Shown piece by piece: positions 11,670 to 23,998 of a stretch of DNA of 64,000 nt (position 1 is the first letter of the stretch; each line of letters starts with the position of its first letter). The notes beneath the pieces are model-generated. The model had not been told where the DNA came from, made no database searches, and worked only from the letters and a program-made list of their open reading frames with translations. Location of the stretch: contig JAURVB010013163.1 of NCBI GenBank assembly GCA_033002965.1, forward strand, positions 124,001 through 188,000. Reading direction: 5' to 3'. The DNA is from Piper betle. Its lineage: Eukaryota > Streptophyta > Magnoliopsida > Piperales > Piperaceae. The position numbers and the translations under genes were made by a program.

Positions 11670-11980
11670 TCTATTTAATTAGCATAAAAATAGTGTACAT
11701 GAAAAAAATTTTATGAAATAAAAATATAATGAGATAAAATGACATGAAAATTTTAAAAACATTCCTTCCATATTTGAATAGTAAAAAAATAAAATAAAAT
11801 AAATTATTTGCTACATGTATATGCTTCCTAAAATTTCCCTTAATTTTTTTTACATATACTTACTTTAACTAAAATTAAAATTTTTTTAACTAAATTTTAA
11901 AACATTCAAATACAAAAAAAATTTATGACCTCCAAATTTTATACATCTTTCATACAATTTCAAGACAATTTTATACTTAT
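11670..11980 (+). mobile_element. Tourist-like MITE copy C, degenerate
   Basis: From about 11680 (gcataaaaatagtgtacatg) the sequence follows copy D in order: gaaataaaaatataatga, then an atttgaatagtaa word, cctaaaatttccctt, and near the end catacaatttcaagacaatt. The terminal repeats are mutated, so the boundaries are approximate. Confidence 0.5.
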
Positions 11981-12813
11981 TTCGTGCAATTTATGACAAT
12001 AAAAAATATCCTAAAAGTAATGCAGAAATATTATTTTTACTGAACAGTCAATTTGATCCACTTTCAATATAAATGAATGAATGAAAAATGTGCCAACGTA
12101 GAATACTTAGTCCCAGACGCCGTGCAAAACTTTTAGGTATTATAGCCAAAAGAACCAAGGAAGTTGGCGTTTCCTCGAATTTAATGGTTCCTAGTTCATA
12201 GTTTAGGATGTATTGAGGCCAAGACCCCCTTATCCACCTCTGACCTATGCATTATATCTTATATTTTGAAAACCCCGACTACGATAAAACACACTAACTA
12301 GAAAATTGTATAACGAACAATAGAATTGGTTATGGAACAGCCAATAGGAGCATTAAATGAACTCAACCAGTCTGCAATATCCACGTGATAACCACAATCT
12401 AAATGTAACACAGGAATTTGCAGTAAAATAATAGCACGTGTAGAAATAGCAACACAATACAATTCATCACAAAATAGCCTCCGATAACAACTTCATTCAA
12501 TCCATTTCAATAATTCCACAGTCGCAAAGAAAATGCTATTAAAGTAAGAAAATATCCCATTATCAGAAAAACGGCACAACATCAAACACTTAAATAGGAT
12601 TAGTATCCAAAAATTTCATCAAGCAGCAATATTCAGCCAGTAACAATTTTTTCATATAAAAAACAACTTCTATATGCTAAATGTTTCATATCGAAGTATG
12701 TTGCAAACACAAATTTGCAGTGTTTTGCAAACAGCCGGCGGCACAAATTTATCTCAAGAACTCATGTACTCATGTTATTCAAAACCAGAGCAAAAAAAGG
12801 CAACAAGAAAGAA
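11981..12813. other. Intergenic, 3' flank of the VDAC locus
   Basis: No gene seen. The part next to 12,813 would be the 3' untranslated region of the minus-strand VDAC gene when that was active. Confidence 0.4.
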
Positions 12814-15498
12814 CTAAGGTTTCAGCACAAGAGCCAGTCCAAATTTAGGACTCTTTTCCATGGCTTTAATATTGAATTCTCCTGAAATTGTGAGAACAGA
12901 CTCGGGTTTCAGCTCATGCTGCAGAAGAGCACTAAGATTACCATGACTATCAAATTTAGCTTTCCCAAGTGTAAGAGGATCAAGTGAATGAGAAGCTCCA
13001 AATGTAAATGTGTTCTCATTTGTGGAAAGCTGACGGGACACTTGTTATGTTGGCTCATGTTAAGAAGCCTCAACCACATCTCCTTTCTCCGCCCTGTTCC
13101 AAATAATATCAACTTGTCAAGCGCATACTTATACAATGGTATATGTCAATCATCTAGATATATTGTTGGACAGTTAAAAAATGATATCAATTGCTAATTG
13201 ATTGCCAAAATTATCTGTCATCCTATGAACATAAAATTTATGATATCAAAGCCATACGGACTAGCAAAAAATGTATTTCCAAAATACTATATTTTCAACT
13301 TGGAAAAGACAACTGTGAAGTCTTATGAAATCACCAGAAGCACCACAGTTGAAGACTAATAAGAAATGAGCTTTCCTTATAATAAAGACTACACCTGCAG
13401 ATATAGGGCAATGCAAGCCTCTGGCTTTGTCATACCAATGCCAGCATTATATTTAGTGAAAGTCCCTGATGTTGTGTCATAACCAGCCTCACCGCCCACA
13501 GGAAGAGCAGGGGCTCCCAAAGTTAAAGTAAAATCCAAAACAGGAGATTGATTGAGCCCAACAACAGTAGTAACTGCTGCATTGTCATGCAAGTATTGCA
13601 ATTCTACCAGGAAAAACAAAAACAAATACAATCCATAATGTGAGGATGGAAATTTTGTTTCGTGAATACAAAGCCAATAAATCATCAGCACTAGGTTAAA
13701 GAAATTTCAATACCTTCCCACATTTATAATCAAGAAATTTCAAAGTCGTAATACACTTTGTGGATGGAAAGACAACTACAAAAGTAAGTTTTGTAGAGAT
13801 CTAGAAAGAAACAAATTAATATTTCATAAAATTGTGAAATATCAAACCATACAAGGATGAGAGTTGTTTAACCACTTCCGTAAATGGAGCTCACATTTGA
13901 TCCAGTGTCAACTTTGACTTCAATAGTGGTGTCATTGTACTTGTACACGGCAGCGAGATCACCAGTAGAGGATTCGCCTTTTTTGGTAGTGGTTGAAGTT
14001 AAACCCTGAGGAATCTGTGAAAAATAAAATAGAAGATAAAAGTTGAATCTTCAGAAGTTTGTTGCTTACAACTTTGTAACCAATGGCAACTACACATATC
14101 ACTTACTTTAAAAGGTGCAAGAATTTAAAACACAAGTTAAAATTCTGAGTAGTTACATATCAACACTTGATAGATAATAAGATTGGCTTCAAGCAAAGAT
14201 TTCCATATAACTCACAAATAAAAAGTAGTTAATTTCAAGTCCAGAAATTCAGGATGTGCCATATCCGAAGAACCATAAAATATGCAAACAATAAAAATTG
14301 CAAACAAAATTTCTTTCAAAGTACATAGTATGGGGGAAACAGCCTATCAGAATGATGTATTTTAGGAGAAAGCGTGAAAGAAGAGCTACATTTCCCCCCA
14401 TTAAACAAGAATCTACATCAAAATTTTGATTATCAGTGGTCTTCTCAATCCAAGCCAAAATATTTATAACCACCCAGAAGATGGTGCCATAACAAAAAAA
14501 TTAAGTCAAAAACCAAAACAAATATCAAACTTCAAACCCACCCCAACATTCAAGCTCAGTAACATGTTATACTGGTATAAACCAAACACAATGTTTTATG
14601 CAGACTATAATAATTGGTCTTCAAAAAGTCACTTACGTGTCTATTCTGTAAGGGTCCGTCGGTTGGCATGAAAATAGTGCAAACGAAAAAAAAATTATAT
14701 GAAATAGAAATGCAATGAAATGAAATGAAAATTTTAAAAATTTCCCTTGCATGTTTGGATAGTAGGAAAATAAAATAAAAATGAAATATTCCTTCTATGG
14801 CATGTGCATATGCATTGGCCTCCCAAAATTTCCTTCAATTTATTTTTTTTTTATGAAAAATATTGTTTTGTAAAATTTTCACATGAACTTACTTTGACTG
14901 CAATTAAAATTTCTTTGACTAAATTTCAAGACATCCAAACACAAAAAAAATTTTACCTTCAAATTTTACATTTTTTTCATGAAATTTCAGGACAACCAAT
15001 CAGACCCTACAGAACAAATTTCACCCCAAAAAAGTCAGAATACAACAAGATTATCAAATCCTAATATACAACACACCGCTCACTCCAATGATTCAATGAT
15101 TTTAACAGATCACATACCAATGCACGTAGCAGTCATACTTCCCACACGTAAATGCAGCTATTTCAGAATAAAAAACAAAAGAACACACTGATAATCCATG
15201 AAACAAAAGGTCAAACAAGCAGGTATATCGATACAATAAGCAAAGAATGAAGACACGAGAGCAGTCAATATACCACGCCAATGTCGCTGAATGTGGAAAG
15301 GGTAAGCTTCTGATCAGCAGTGTAGTCCTTCTTCAACAGATCTAACAAAACCACGGCGCAACCAACATCATAGAACAAATGCAATACACAAAAATAAACG
15401 GAGAAAACGAACGCCTAAAATGACTCAAATACAAGGAGAAGGAGAATACCCTTGGCCTTCTTTCCGATGTCGGAGAAGAGGCCGGGTCCCTTCGCCAT
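12814..15498 (-). pseudogene. VDAC: VDAC (mitochondrial outer-membrane porin), decayed but intron-bearing
   Basis: VDAC forms the beta-barrel metabolite channel of the outer mitochondrial membrane. Six exons align in order with plant VDAC: 15498-15450 (MAKGPGLFSDIGKKAK), 15341-15274, 14014-13895, 13800-13714, 13607-13395 and 13093-12814, ending in FGLALVLKP. Exons 1-4 join in frame. There are several faults. The acceptor before exon 5 reads TG instead of AG where the frame requires GTA GAA TTG, and the nearest real AG would shift the frame. Exon 6 is out of phase with exon 5 by one base. In the frame that leads to the conserved C-terminus, exon 6 has two TAA codons (near 13060 and 13047) and lacks about nine residues around the usual SYxH...AVVAEL segment. 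Exon 4 also carries unusual substitutions. Retained introns mean this is a decayed duplicate, not a retrocopy. A MITE lies in intron 2. Confidence 0.8.
14652..15007 (+). mobile_element. Tourist-like MITE copy D (best preserved), in VDAC intron 2
   Basis: This 356-bp element starts GGGTCCGTCGGTTGGCAT and ends with the reverse complement of GGGTCTGATTGGTTGTCC. It is flanked by TAA on the left and TAC on the right, close to the TWA target duplication of PIF/Harbinger (Tourist) elements. It serves as the reference copy for the family in this window. The superfamily call rests on termini and flanks only. Confidence 0.65.
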
Positions 15499-16915
15499 GG
15501 CCACCGACGGAGATGGTCGGAGAGGCCGCCGGAAGCCGATCGGCGAAGGGGAGCAGAAGAAGAACAAGGGCCGAAAATGTCGGGAATGGTTTGAATTTTT
15601 AAGTTTGAAGGATCCGTAAAAATTGGCATAATACTCGCGGGAAACGAATTGACCCCGATTTTTGGGTGTTATTTGCAAGATTGCCCTGGCAATTATTAAT
15701 CACTATTTAATACTCAAAAACCACATTTTCTGTTTTCTCCTCTCTCTCTTTTTTTGTTGAATAATCAGCTCAGAAATATAAATATAAGAGTATTTATTTA
15801 TCTAAAGATATGCATTAGTGATAATACTCGTTTATTGCTGGATTTTTTAAATGCCATTCAAGATATATATTTAATCACTCATTTTATTCTTTAAATAATA
15901 AAATGATTATAAAAATATTAAATGGGTAAGTGTTCATGTTAAAGTTAGATTAGTACTCTTCTTTATCTACTACGGGACTTTTATTCAACTATAATGAGAC
16001 TCAACCCATTGAATTATTTTTATCATTTTAGCATTTCAAATCAATTTTGAAAATTAAACAATTAATTTAAGTTAACGGGTCAATCAATTAAGCTAGAACA
16101 ATTACTAAGTTAGTAACTTAAATTAAAAATAAACAATTATAATCTATCATCTTTAAGTACATCTATATAATAAAAAAAGAATATATATCTCATAAAATGA
16201 AGGTAAATACATAAGAATTAAGCCTATATAAGGGGATATGGATTTGTATTACCGAGTAATTGTCTTTTTTTCTAAATTACTTTCATTTTTTGTTTTAAAA
16301 AACAGAGCTGTCAAACATAAGAATAGATTTAAATTGGATATAACTATATTTGTATTTCGAATTTGTTCAAAATTTAAAAATTATATCTATTTTATTTATT
16401 GATATAGTCTAAATTCACTAAACTTGTATTTAATCCATATTTGATTTGATTGAATAAAATAATAAAAATAATATAAATTTAAACATGAAAATAGAAAGAA
16501 TATTTTTAGAAATATTATTTTAAATATTTTTATATATAATAAATTTATAAAATATCACGTATTTGAATCATATACGGATCACCTCAGAAGAGAACAATTT
16601 CGATTTGGAAAGTGCAAAAAATTTAAATTAGAGAAAATTAATTTAATTATTATATTTATTTTTTAAGCTCCACTAATTTAAGTGATTTCTACCGCTAAAG
16701 ATATATTTGGTGGAGAAAATCCTAACCCTCCTTAATCGGAGCCCACATGCATTTGTTTCTAATAATTAGTTAAGTTTCTGCGACAAAAGAGACATGCGGT
16801 GGCCCGATTACGACCTGAATAGGTAACCCTAGATGAGAAGGGGAGGGGTTTTGTGGCTTTCCATCCCAACGAGGAAGACGGCGGAGCAGAACCGAGGCGC
16901 AGCGTCGGAGCAACC
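15499..16915. other. Intergenic, AT-rich
   Basis: No gene seen. It contains the former VDAC promoter on the left and the promoter and 5' leader of the next gene on the right. An upstream ATG at 16833 opens a different frame that overlaps the start at 16916, so it could act as an upstream ORF if it lies in the leader. Confidence 0.4.
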
Positions 16916-19093
16916 ATGCCGGAACGAGAGGTCCGGGAGTACCACAGCAGACGGAGTACCCACTCGAGGCGCTCCAGAGAGCCCAGGTTCTCTTTTTCCG
17001 TTTATTCTGTTCGCTTCCCCTGGTAGATATTTTTTCCCTGGCCTGCTCTTGTTCTGTACTAACTCGTTTGTGCATGGTTGATTCGGAGCGGCATTTCTCG
17101 TTTACATTTTAGAAAATGGGGTTATTTTTCCTTTTAAGTGGTTACTTAGATGATTGTCGAGGGATCCGTTGTTTCTGTACCCGTTTTACGCTATTAATGC
17201 GTCGGCATTTTTTTCGTTTATATGAAGTAAAAAATCGTTGTTTCGTGCATCTGATGGATGGGTCGAAATCTGGAATTGGGATGGTTATATCTAGTTTTGA
17301 TAATTTCACATACAAACTTTTTTTAGTTCGAAGAAGTTGAAGATTCGTTAGATTGAGAGGCTATGAATGGCAACTGCATGAATTGGATGATTATTCCAAT
17401 TTCGTCTGTTCCCGTATCAGTATTTGTAGCCCTTGGATTGAATGTGTTGTTTTAACTTTTCAACTTTTTGTTTTTGGAAATGAGTTCTGCTGGTAAGGGT
17501 TGGACTTTTTTTGGATAATGAGTCATGTGACTGATTAATATTTATCCTCTATCTTACCAGTCCAAAGAGATCTAGAAGAGATGGGAGGCTGGATATAGAA
17601 AGGAGGCCTTTACCCATTCATAATGTGGATAACTTGCAAGTTCCTGACAAGGATATTAGATATCAGAGACATTCACGGGATGTGGTACCGAATGAGACTC
17701 AAGTGCAATCTAAGACAAATGATGCATGGTTTGATGTAAATAAATTGTCAGATGGAAAGATTGATGAAGTGCTCGACGACAACAAGAAATCTTCCAACCC
17801 AACTGATCTACCAAGATCACGATCACATTTTCAGGTTTTGATTAGTCTTTTTATCAATATCTTGAAGAAGACCTCTTTATCAGATGTTACTTTCCTTGAA
17901 TTTAAGATCTTAGTGGCCATGGTCCGTGTATCTCGTTTAATTTATTTGTTATAGTAGTCTAATTATAGACTATGAGGGGCGATTTATGTTTTTAAGATTC
18001 AATGCAGTCAAGATATAGGACGAGTGAAGTTTTAATTTTTTTAATGGTGGTTATTAGCTGGTGTATTTGCTTTTACTATGAGCTTTTTAGATTAGCTTTT
18101 TTTTTTTTTTCTGCTTTAATAATTTTAAGTTTTACTTGCTTGCATAATAAGCATTGAAAGCATCTGCTACCTTGAGTTTTGTATCTACAAACTTATATTT
18201 TTCCTGATGTAGTGACAAATGTAGGCTTTGATAGTGCCTCAGTGTATAACTATCTAAGGCTACATGTGAATGTCTTATACAGCAAGACGAGCGAGATAGT
18301 GCTGGCCAAAGTGGCAGAAGATACGTTCGCAGGCATGCTGGTAAATAGTCAATTTTTTTAAAATTGTGTTACTTGTTCTATTAAAAGAGTTGCTGTTAAA
18401 TTCATTGTTATTCTCTTTTTATTTTAGCAGTAACTGTGCCAAGGTCCAGTTTATTTGGTCAATGATTAAGAACATGTTATGCTCTTTTCCTACCCATGAC
18501 ATGGATTATGTATTAAGAACAATTTTTTTTCACCATTAGAGCATGGGAGATGGAGTGCTTCCAATGAAGGAACGGATAGCAAGAGTGGTGACAAAGTTGC
18601 ATCACATTATATGAAGTCGAGAGAAGAAGGAAAACAAACTCAGACAGCCGGAGATGGTAATTGGCGCCACGATAGGTTTTTGGAATTGGAAGCTGATACA
18701 TTACCGTCCAGTAGAAGACCAGCATTCAGGGAAAAAAAGTTTCTGCCTGAAGAAGGTAATGTGAAAAATGAAGGAGGTAATAATAATATTCAGGAGGGGG
18801 AGAAGCCTGAGAGGTGTGAAAGATGGGATGACAGAAAAGACAGGGCAGAGAGCCGATTTTCTCATCAGGCTGAACCTCAAAGGCGAACATTTTCCTCCAG
18901 GGATAGGTTTGGAATCAGAAGCAGGTTTCAGGGAAGAGACAGTAGCCGCAACTATGAGAGAAACCAGATCCAAAAAACTAATCTTCATGTAGAGAAGTGG
19001 AAGCATGACCTGTATGATGAGACTAATCGTAGTCCACCTCCTAAAAATGAGGAAGATCATATAGCAAAGGTAGAAGCATTGCTGGCTTTGTGA
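16916..19093 (+). CDS. Arg/Ser-rich, probably disordered nuclear protein (unnamed)
   Basis: I do not recognise this family. Four coding exons join cleanly: 16916-16986, 17561-17834, 18283-18340 and 18540-19093, with GT-AG introns and matching phases, for 318 residues. The protein starts MPEREVREYHSRRSTHSRRS and stays rich in Arg, Ser, Glu and Asp throughout. Near the C-terminus is a distinct segment, EKWKHDLYDETNRSPPPKNE, followed by a short Ala/Leu-rich tail that ends at the stop. The basic-acidic, low-complexity composition resembles splicing or RNA-associated nuclear proteins, but no RRM, zinc finger or catalytic motif is visible. The C-terminal segment is the best handle for a search. An out-of-frame ATG at 16833 lies upstream. 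Confidence 0.72.
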
Positions 19094-19680
19094 GCAATCT
19101 CGTGTGTGGTTTCATATGTGAAATGTGCTGGATCAGATAATGCTCGTCTATGTTACATTCTATTTTAAAACAAGAACTCGACGTAGCTTTACAATTAGCT
19201 GTTTTTTCAAGGATAATCCAATAGTTTTGGAGGTGTTGCCAACTTCCTAATTCAGCACGATTTACTGCTGTTTTGTGAAAGCGCTGGAACATCTCAAACT
19301 CAAAGCGTTATTAGTTTTTGTGGTACTCTTGCTGTGGAGTGGCGGCTCGCCGTCGTAAATCTGAAACGTTGGTGATATTGGCGAGCGAATGTGGAACGTG
19401 AATTTCTGATTTTTGATGGCGTTGTTTGGCCTTGTCGAATATTCTGGGCATACCGATTTGGTCTTCTTGAACGTAGAGAAGACGACAAGATCCGGAATGC
19501 TCTTTCTCGCACGTCGATTCTCTTTTGCAGCAATCGGCAGGACCGTCTTCTTCGAAATTTTTGAGAATCTAATGTAAATCATTAAGGACAACTTTTTTAA
19601 TGGTGGCAGGGTGAGCCATGAAGTTTATATATTAAGTAAAAGTCCTAATAAAATTGAAACTAACGGAATCTTGCATTATT

Positions 19681-19720
19681 TCTATATATGTGCACTACTA
19701 TATAAAATTGAAGACTTTTA
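19681..19720 (+). mobile_element. Helitron-like 5' terminus
   Basis: The sequence begins tctatatatgtgcactacta and continues tataaaatt, close to the TC...TATAAAA start typical of plant Helitrons. I could not find a convincing 3' hairpin plus CTRR end, so only the terminus is marked. Confidence 0.3.
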
Positions 19721-20174
19721 TTATTGTGTCGTGTGCCTTTTCAAAATTTTATAATATTATCATTTAGTTCTTATTTATAAAAATATTAATTTAATTAGGA
19801 TTTGTCACAAATTTTTTAATTATTTTATGATATAAATTTTTACTTCATATTTATAAAAGTAAATTAAATTATAAATTTACCCTTTCATTATAACAATTAA
19901 AATCAAACCCTATTCTAAGTTTTCATAAGTAAATAGATTTATGAAATGATAATATATATTAATTTTTTTAAAAAAAATATAATATAGAAGACTATAATTA
20001 AATAAATATTTACTATAAACTTAATTATATAATATAAATAAATATTATAGAAATTTTTTTTAATGAAAGACATTATAAGTTAATTTAAATTTATGCTAAA
20101 ATTTAATTCACTTCAAAATTGTTAATATAAGAATAATAAATAATGAAAAATTATATATCGATGGAAGCTGCTAA

Positions 20175-20210
20175 TCTATACTACATTAATATATAAAACT
20201 AAGGATTTTT
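20175..20210 (+). mobile_element. Second Helitron-like 5' terminus
   Basis: The start tctatactacattaatata followed by taaaac resembles the terminus at 19681 and known plant Helitron starts. The 3' end is not identified. The two termini 494 bp apart may mark successive insertions of related non-autonomous elements. Confidence 0.3.
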
Positions 20211-20986
20211 AACATGGTGTTGCCATTTGTCATATAATTATTTTATAATATTACCCATCTAATTATTTTAAAATATTTTAATTTATTTTCTATTAATAAA
20301 AATATTACTTTTTATTGTAACTAGAATTTGTTTTAAACCCATTAATACTTTTTTATTGTAATTAAGATTTTTTTGTCATGTCACATCTATTTATTCTAAA
20401 ATAATATTTCTGATTTCATATTAGTAAAAATATTACTTTTTATTATAACTAGTAATTTTTTAAATATTTTTTATTGTAATTAAAATTTATTTTGACTTAT
20501 ATTGTAATTAAGATTTATTTCGAATCTGGGTTAGTGGCTACTTATCTTATAATAATGAGATATTTACACGAGCAAATTGAAGTATGGGAGATGCTTTGGT
20601 CAATCATAATCAAACCAAACCTCTATGAACCGAAAATCATGAATAGTATATCATCGCCTTGTGAGAACTCCGAAGGCTCTGTTTCTTCCTAACTTCTCTT
20701 CTTCCAGGAGAAAGAAGGAGCACCGATTTAAAAGTAAGCATCTTTTGCATGTTTTTTATATTTTTGAAGATTCCTCCCACTGTGTCCACCGCCTCCAAAG
20801 CGTCCCTGTTGTCTATCTTCTCACCGTCCCTTCTTCTTCGTCGAGTGACGAACTTGAGGTAGTCGGTGGAGAATAAGTTCTCCCTTTTTCACTAAAGTCT
20901 TCAGGCTCACCATTTTTTATGAGAATCACATAAGTAGACTTTGGATACTTCGTGAATGGCTTAACAATTTTACTAGATTTTGTTTT

Positions 20987-21070
20987 AGTAGCATCAACCT
21001 CCCCTTGATTAACAACCTGATCACCTTTGTTCTAGTAGCATCAACCTCCCCTTGATCAATAACCTGATCA
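20987..21070. repeat. Tandem duplication within the copia remnant
   Basis: A segment of about 37 bp starting agtagcatcaacctcccctt occurs at 20987-21023 and again at 21034-21070, a period of 47 bp, with two mismatches. It lies between the integrase-linked region and the truncation point. Confidence 0.75.
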
Positions 21071-23541
21071 TCATGTACCTATTCATCAACAACATTAGGA
21101 ATTGTATTATTAGTAATATCATTATCCTCACATTCACCATTATGAGGCAAAAAAATAAGAATGTCATCTTTAACTTCTTTATCTTTGTTCAGCAACATCT
21201 TGAACAATATCTTCTATAACTGTTGGAGGAACAAATGAAATCTTAACCTTCACAACATAATCCTGGGTATCACTTTGGATAGTTGTTTCATTCTCAAAGT
21301 CCTTTAAAAACTGATTCTCTCGAAACACCACATCTCGACTTCGAACAATTTTTTTCTCCTTAAGATCCCAAAGTCTGAAACCAAACTCTTCATCACCGTG
21401 ACCAGAAAATATGCATTTAAAGATCCTAGCATCAAGCTTAGACCTTAGTTCCTTTGACATATGTACAAAGGCTTTACAACCAAATACCCTTAAATAAGTG
21501 TATTTTACCTTCCTATAAGTCCAAACTTTTTTGGAGCATCTCCATCTAAAGCAAGTGTAGGAGACCTATTAATTAAATAATAAATAGTATAAACAGCTTT
21601 AGCCCAAAATCCTTTATCTAATTTTACTATAGAGAGCATATACTTAACCCTTTCTTGAATTGTTCTGTGCATTCTCTCAGCCACTTATTCGATTGTGGGG
21701 TATAGCGAACAATCTTCTCATGCCGAATGCCATATTTATCACAACAAACCTGAAACTCATTAGAAAAATACTCACCTCCAATATCATCTCTCAAACATTT
21801 CAAAGTCTTCCTTATTTCTCTTTCTACAAGAACATGAAATGATTTGAAAGTATTAAATACATCACTTTTATTCTTCAAATAGTAACACCAAACCTTCCTT
21901 GAAGCATCATTAATAAAAATGGCAAAATAAGAGGCTCCACTAAAAGATTTTATTTCCATTGGACCACAGACATTAGAATGTGCAAATTTAAGTATTTATG
22001 TCTTCCTTTTGCTAGTGGATATAAAAGAAACCCTACGTTGTTTTTCAACCAAACAATGATCACAAGAACTTAGTGTTGTCCCATCAAGTTGTGGAAAATA
22101 GTTTTTCTTCTTCAAAAAATCTAGCCCCTTTTCACTCATGTGTCCCAACCTTCTATGCCACAAATTAGGTATGAGAGTAGTAAAAGTAACATTAACCCCC
22201 CCCCCCGTAAACCAAACTAGATGTAGTCTTATAAAGACCACTACACTTCTTCCCTTTACCAACCACTAGAGAACCTTTCACTAATTTTTATAAGCTATAT
22301 AAAAATTGTGAAATATAGCCCTCATCATCTAACACACTTGTTGACATCAAATTCAATCTTAAATCAGGATTATAACGCATATTTTTTAAAACAAGTTTGC
22401 AACCAGAATCGGTTACAATATGCACATCACCATGACCAACAATTTTAGAAGTCTTATTGCACCACACCTAGATCAGCTATCACATAGGTGTTGAAGACAT
22501 TTCTCCATAGGGTAGCATGAAACGATCAGAATCTGTCACCCAGCTAATATCATCATTAATTATCAAACAATCATTTCCATCATCCAGTATGATTAGTATA
22601 TCTTCTATGGCAACATTGGCAGTCTTATCATCTTCACTTTTATTGTCAAGCACCTTAGCATTTCTTAGATATTTCTTATATTTGTAATAGTTTTGCTTCT
22701 TATGGCCGACTTTATCACAATAAAAACACTTGAAGGTCTTGTTTCTAGGTTTAGACTTTTCTCTACTCTTATCTCTTCCACTTGGATTCCTATTATTTAA
22801 TCTTCCCCGAGAACTAAATTCAGAAACCAAGATTGAGATGAATTAGAGAATGTTACCTGTTGTATTTTTTTCTCACTCTTCACTCAAAAGTGTCAGAATT
22901 ATTCAAAGAAATAACTAAAGGTTCCCAAGACTCTGGTAAAGTATTTAATAACAGACAAGTTTGCCAAGCATCATCAAGAGGTATATTCAAACTAGATAAT
23001 TGAGTTAATATACCTTGCATCTCATTGATGTAGTCACTAACTTCTGTCTCATCCTTATACCGAATATTCATCCACCTTCTGACCAACAAATTTGGGTTTC
23101 TAGGAGTGTCTCTCTCATACATATACAAGAGTTTATCCCAAAGCTCATTGGCTATCTTTGTTCATGTCACATGGTTACATATGTTCTGTTCTAACCATTA
23201 TCTGATCAAAGCCATGTATCTTTTATCCATCTTGATCCATTCAACCGTGACACTCGACTCAGCCTTAACACAAGGTAAAGGAGGAGGAATTGAAAGAGCC
23301 TTCTCTTTATCAGTTACAATTGGAGTAATACTCAATGGTGGACAGGAACTCAACGATTCAGGAGGACCAAAAATTGGATCATATAAATCCTTAGTGAATA
23401 AATAATCATACAATCCTTCCAGTAATGCCAATTAGACTTACCTTGAAGGGCGATCATCTTAATATGTTTCTCCTCATTTATATTGACACAAAAGGTTATT
23501 ACCCTAAACCAAGACAAACAAAAAAGAATCAAAGCTCACCA

Positions 23542-23553
23542 AGCTCTGATACT
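23542..23553 (-). other. Primer-binding site of the copia element
   Basis: On the minus strand the sequence reads cagtatcagagc, matching the tRNA-iMet-type primer site, three bases after the LTR end ...cccaaca. It defines the LTR boundary at about 23556 and the minus orientation. Confidence 0.65.
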
Positions 23554-23998
23554 GCTTGTTGGGAAATAGACGCTCTAGCAGAAATAACTCAGAAAATATT
23601 TCCCCTTAAAATGAAATAAAAACAAATATAAGAAGAATAAGAAACACCAAAATTAAAATGGACGGAAACTTTCTTCACAATTAGGAAAAAAGAAAACTAA
23701 CCTATTCGATCAACTTTGATTAAGAAAATCTCTTACAATCAAGTATCGAATAAAAATTTGAAAAAACTCTCCTAATACAAATTAGATCAATAACAAGATC
23801 TAAAATACATAATTTTTAAGAAATACAATATAGGAGAAATTGAAAAAATAATATACGCCTCCAAAAAAATTAAATCAACCTCACACCATGAATTATTACC
23901 CCGACTTCAACTTAAGATGATAAAATCACATATAGGTATACAAAACACTAACTATTAGTATGATAAACGAAAAACAAAAGCCCGATAATTGAGTTTTT

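Larger units (their letters stand above)
19094..20900. other. Intergenic, strongly AT-rich, with old repeats
   Basis: A moderately GC-rich patch at 19,270-19,590 has overlapping open frames on the minus strand but no recognisable domain. From 19,600 to 20,560 the sequence is AT-rich with two Helitron-like 5' termini. No gene is supported. Confidence 0.4.
20900..23998 (-). mobile_element. Truncated Ty1/copia retrotransposon
   Basis: Reading leftwards on the minus strand I see an LTR (about 23998-23556), a primer-binding site, gag (about 23500-22840), a zinc knuckle near 22720 (CFYCDKVGHKK, with Tyr where the last Cys is expected), a protease remnant near 22540 (WVTDSDRF, the active-site DSG is altered), a GAG-pre-integrase zinc region (HRRLGHMSEKGLDFL...CDHC, 22170-22050) and an integrase core (21960-21620). 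The segment that normally follows the integrase (GDEEFGFRLWDLKEKKI) runs to about 21180. The reading frame is broken many times. Reverse transcriptase, RNase H and the second LTR are missing: homology fades near 20,900. This is a dead copy. Confidence 0.85.

Noticed and set aside
19262..19591. 109-codon minus-strand frame after the RS-rich gene
   Set aside because: Two overlapping frames are equally open, there is no domain, and no splice sites or neighbours support it.
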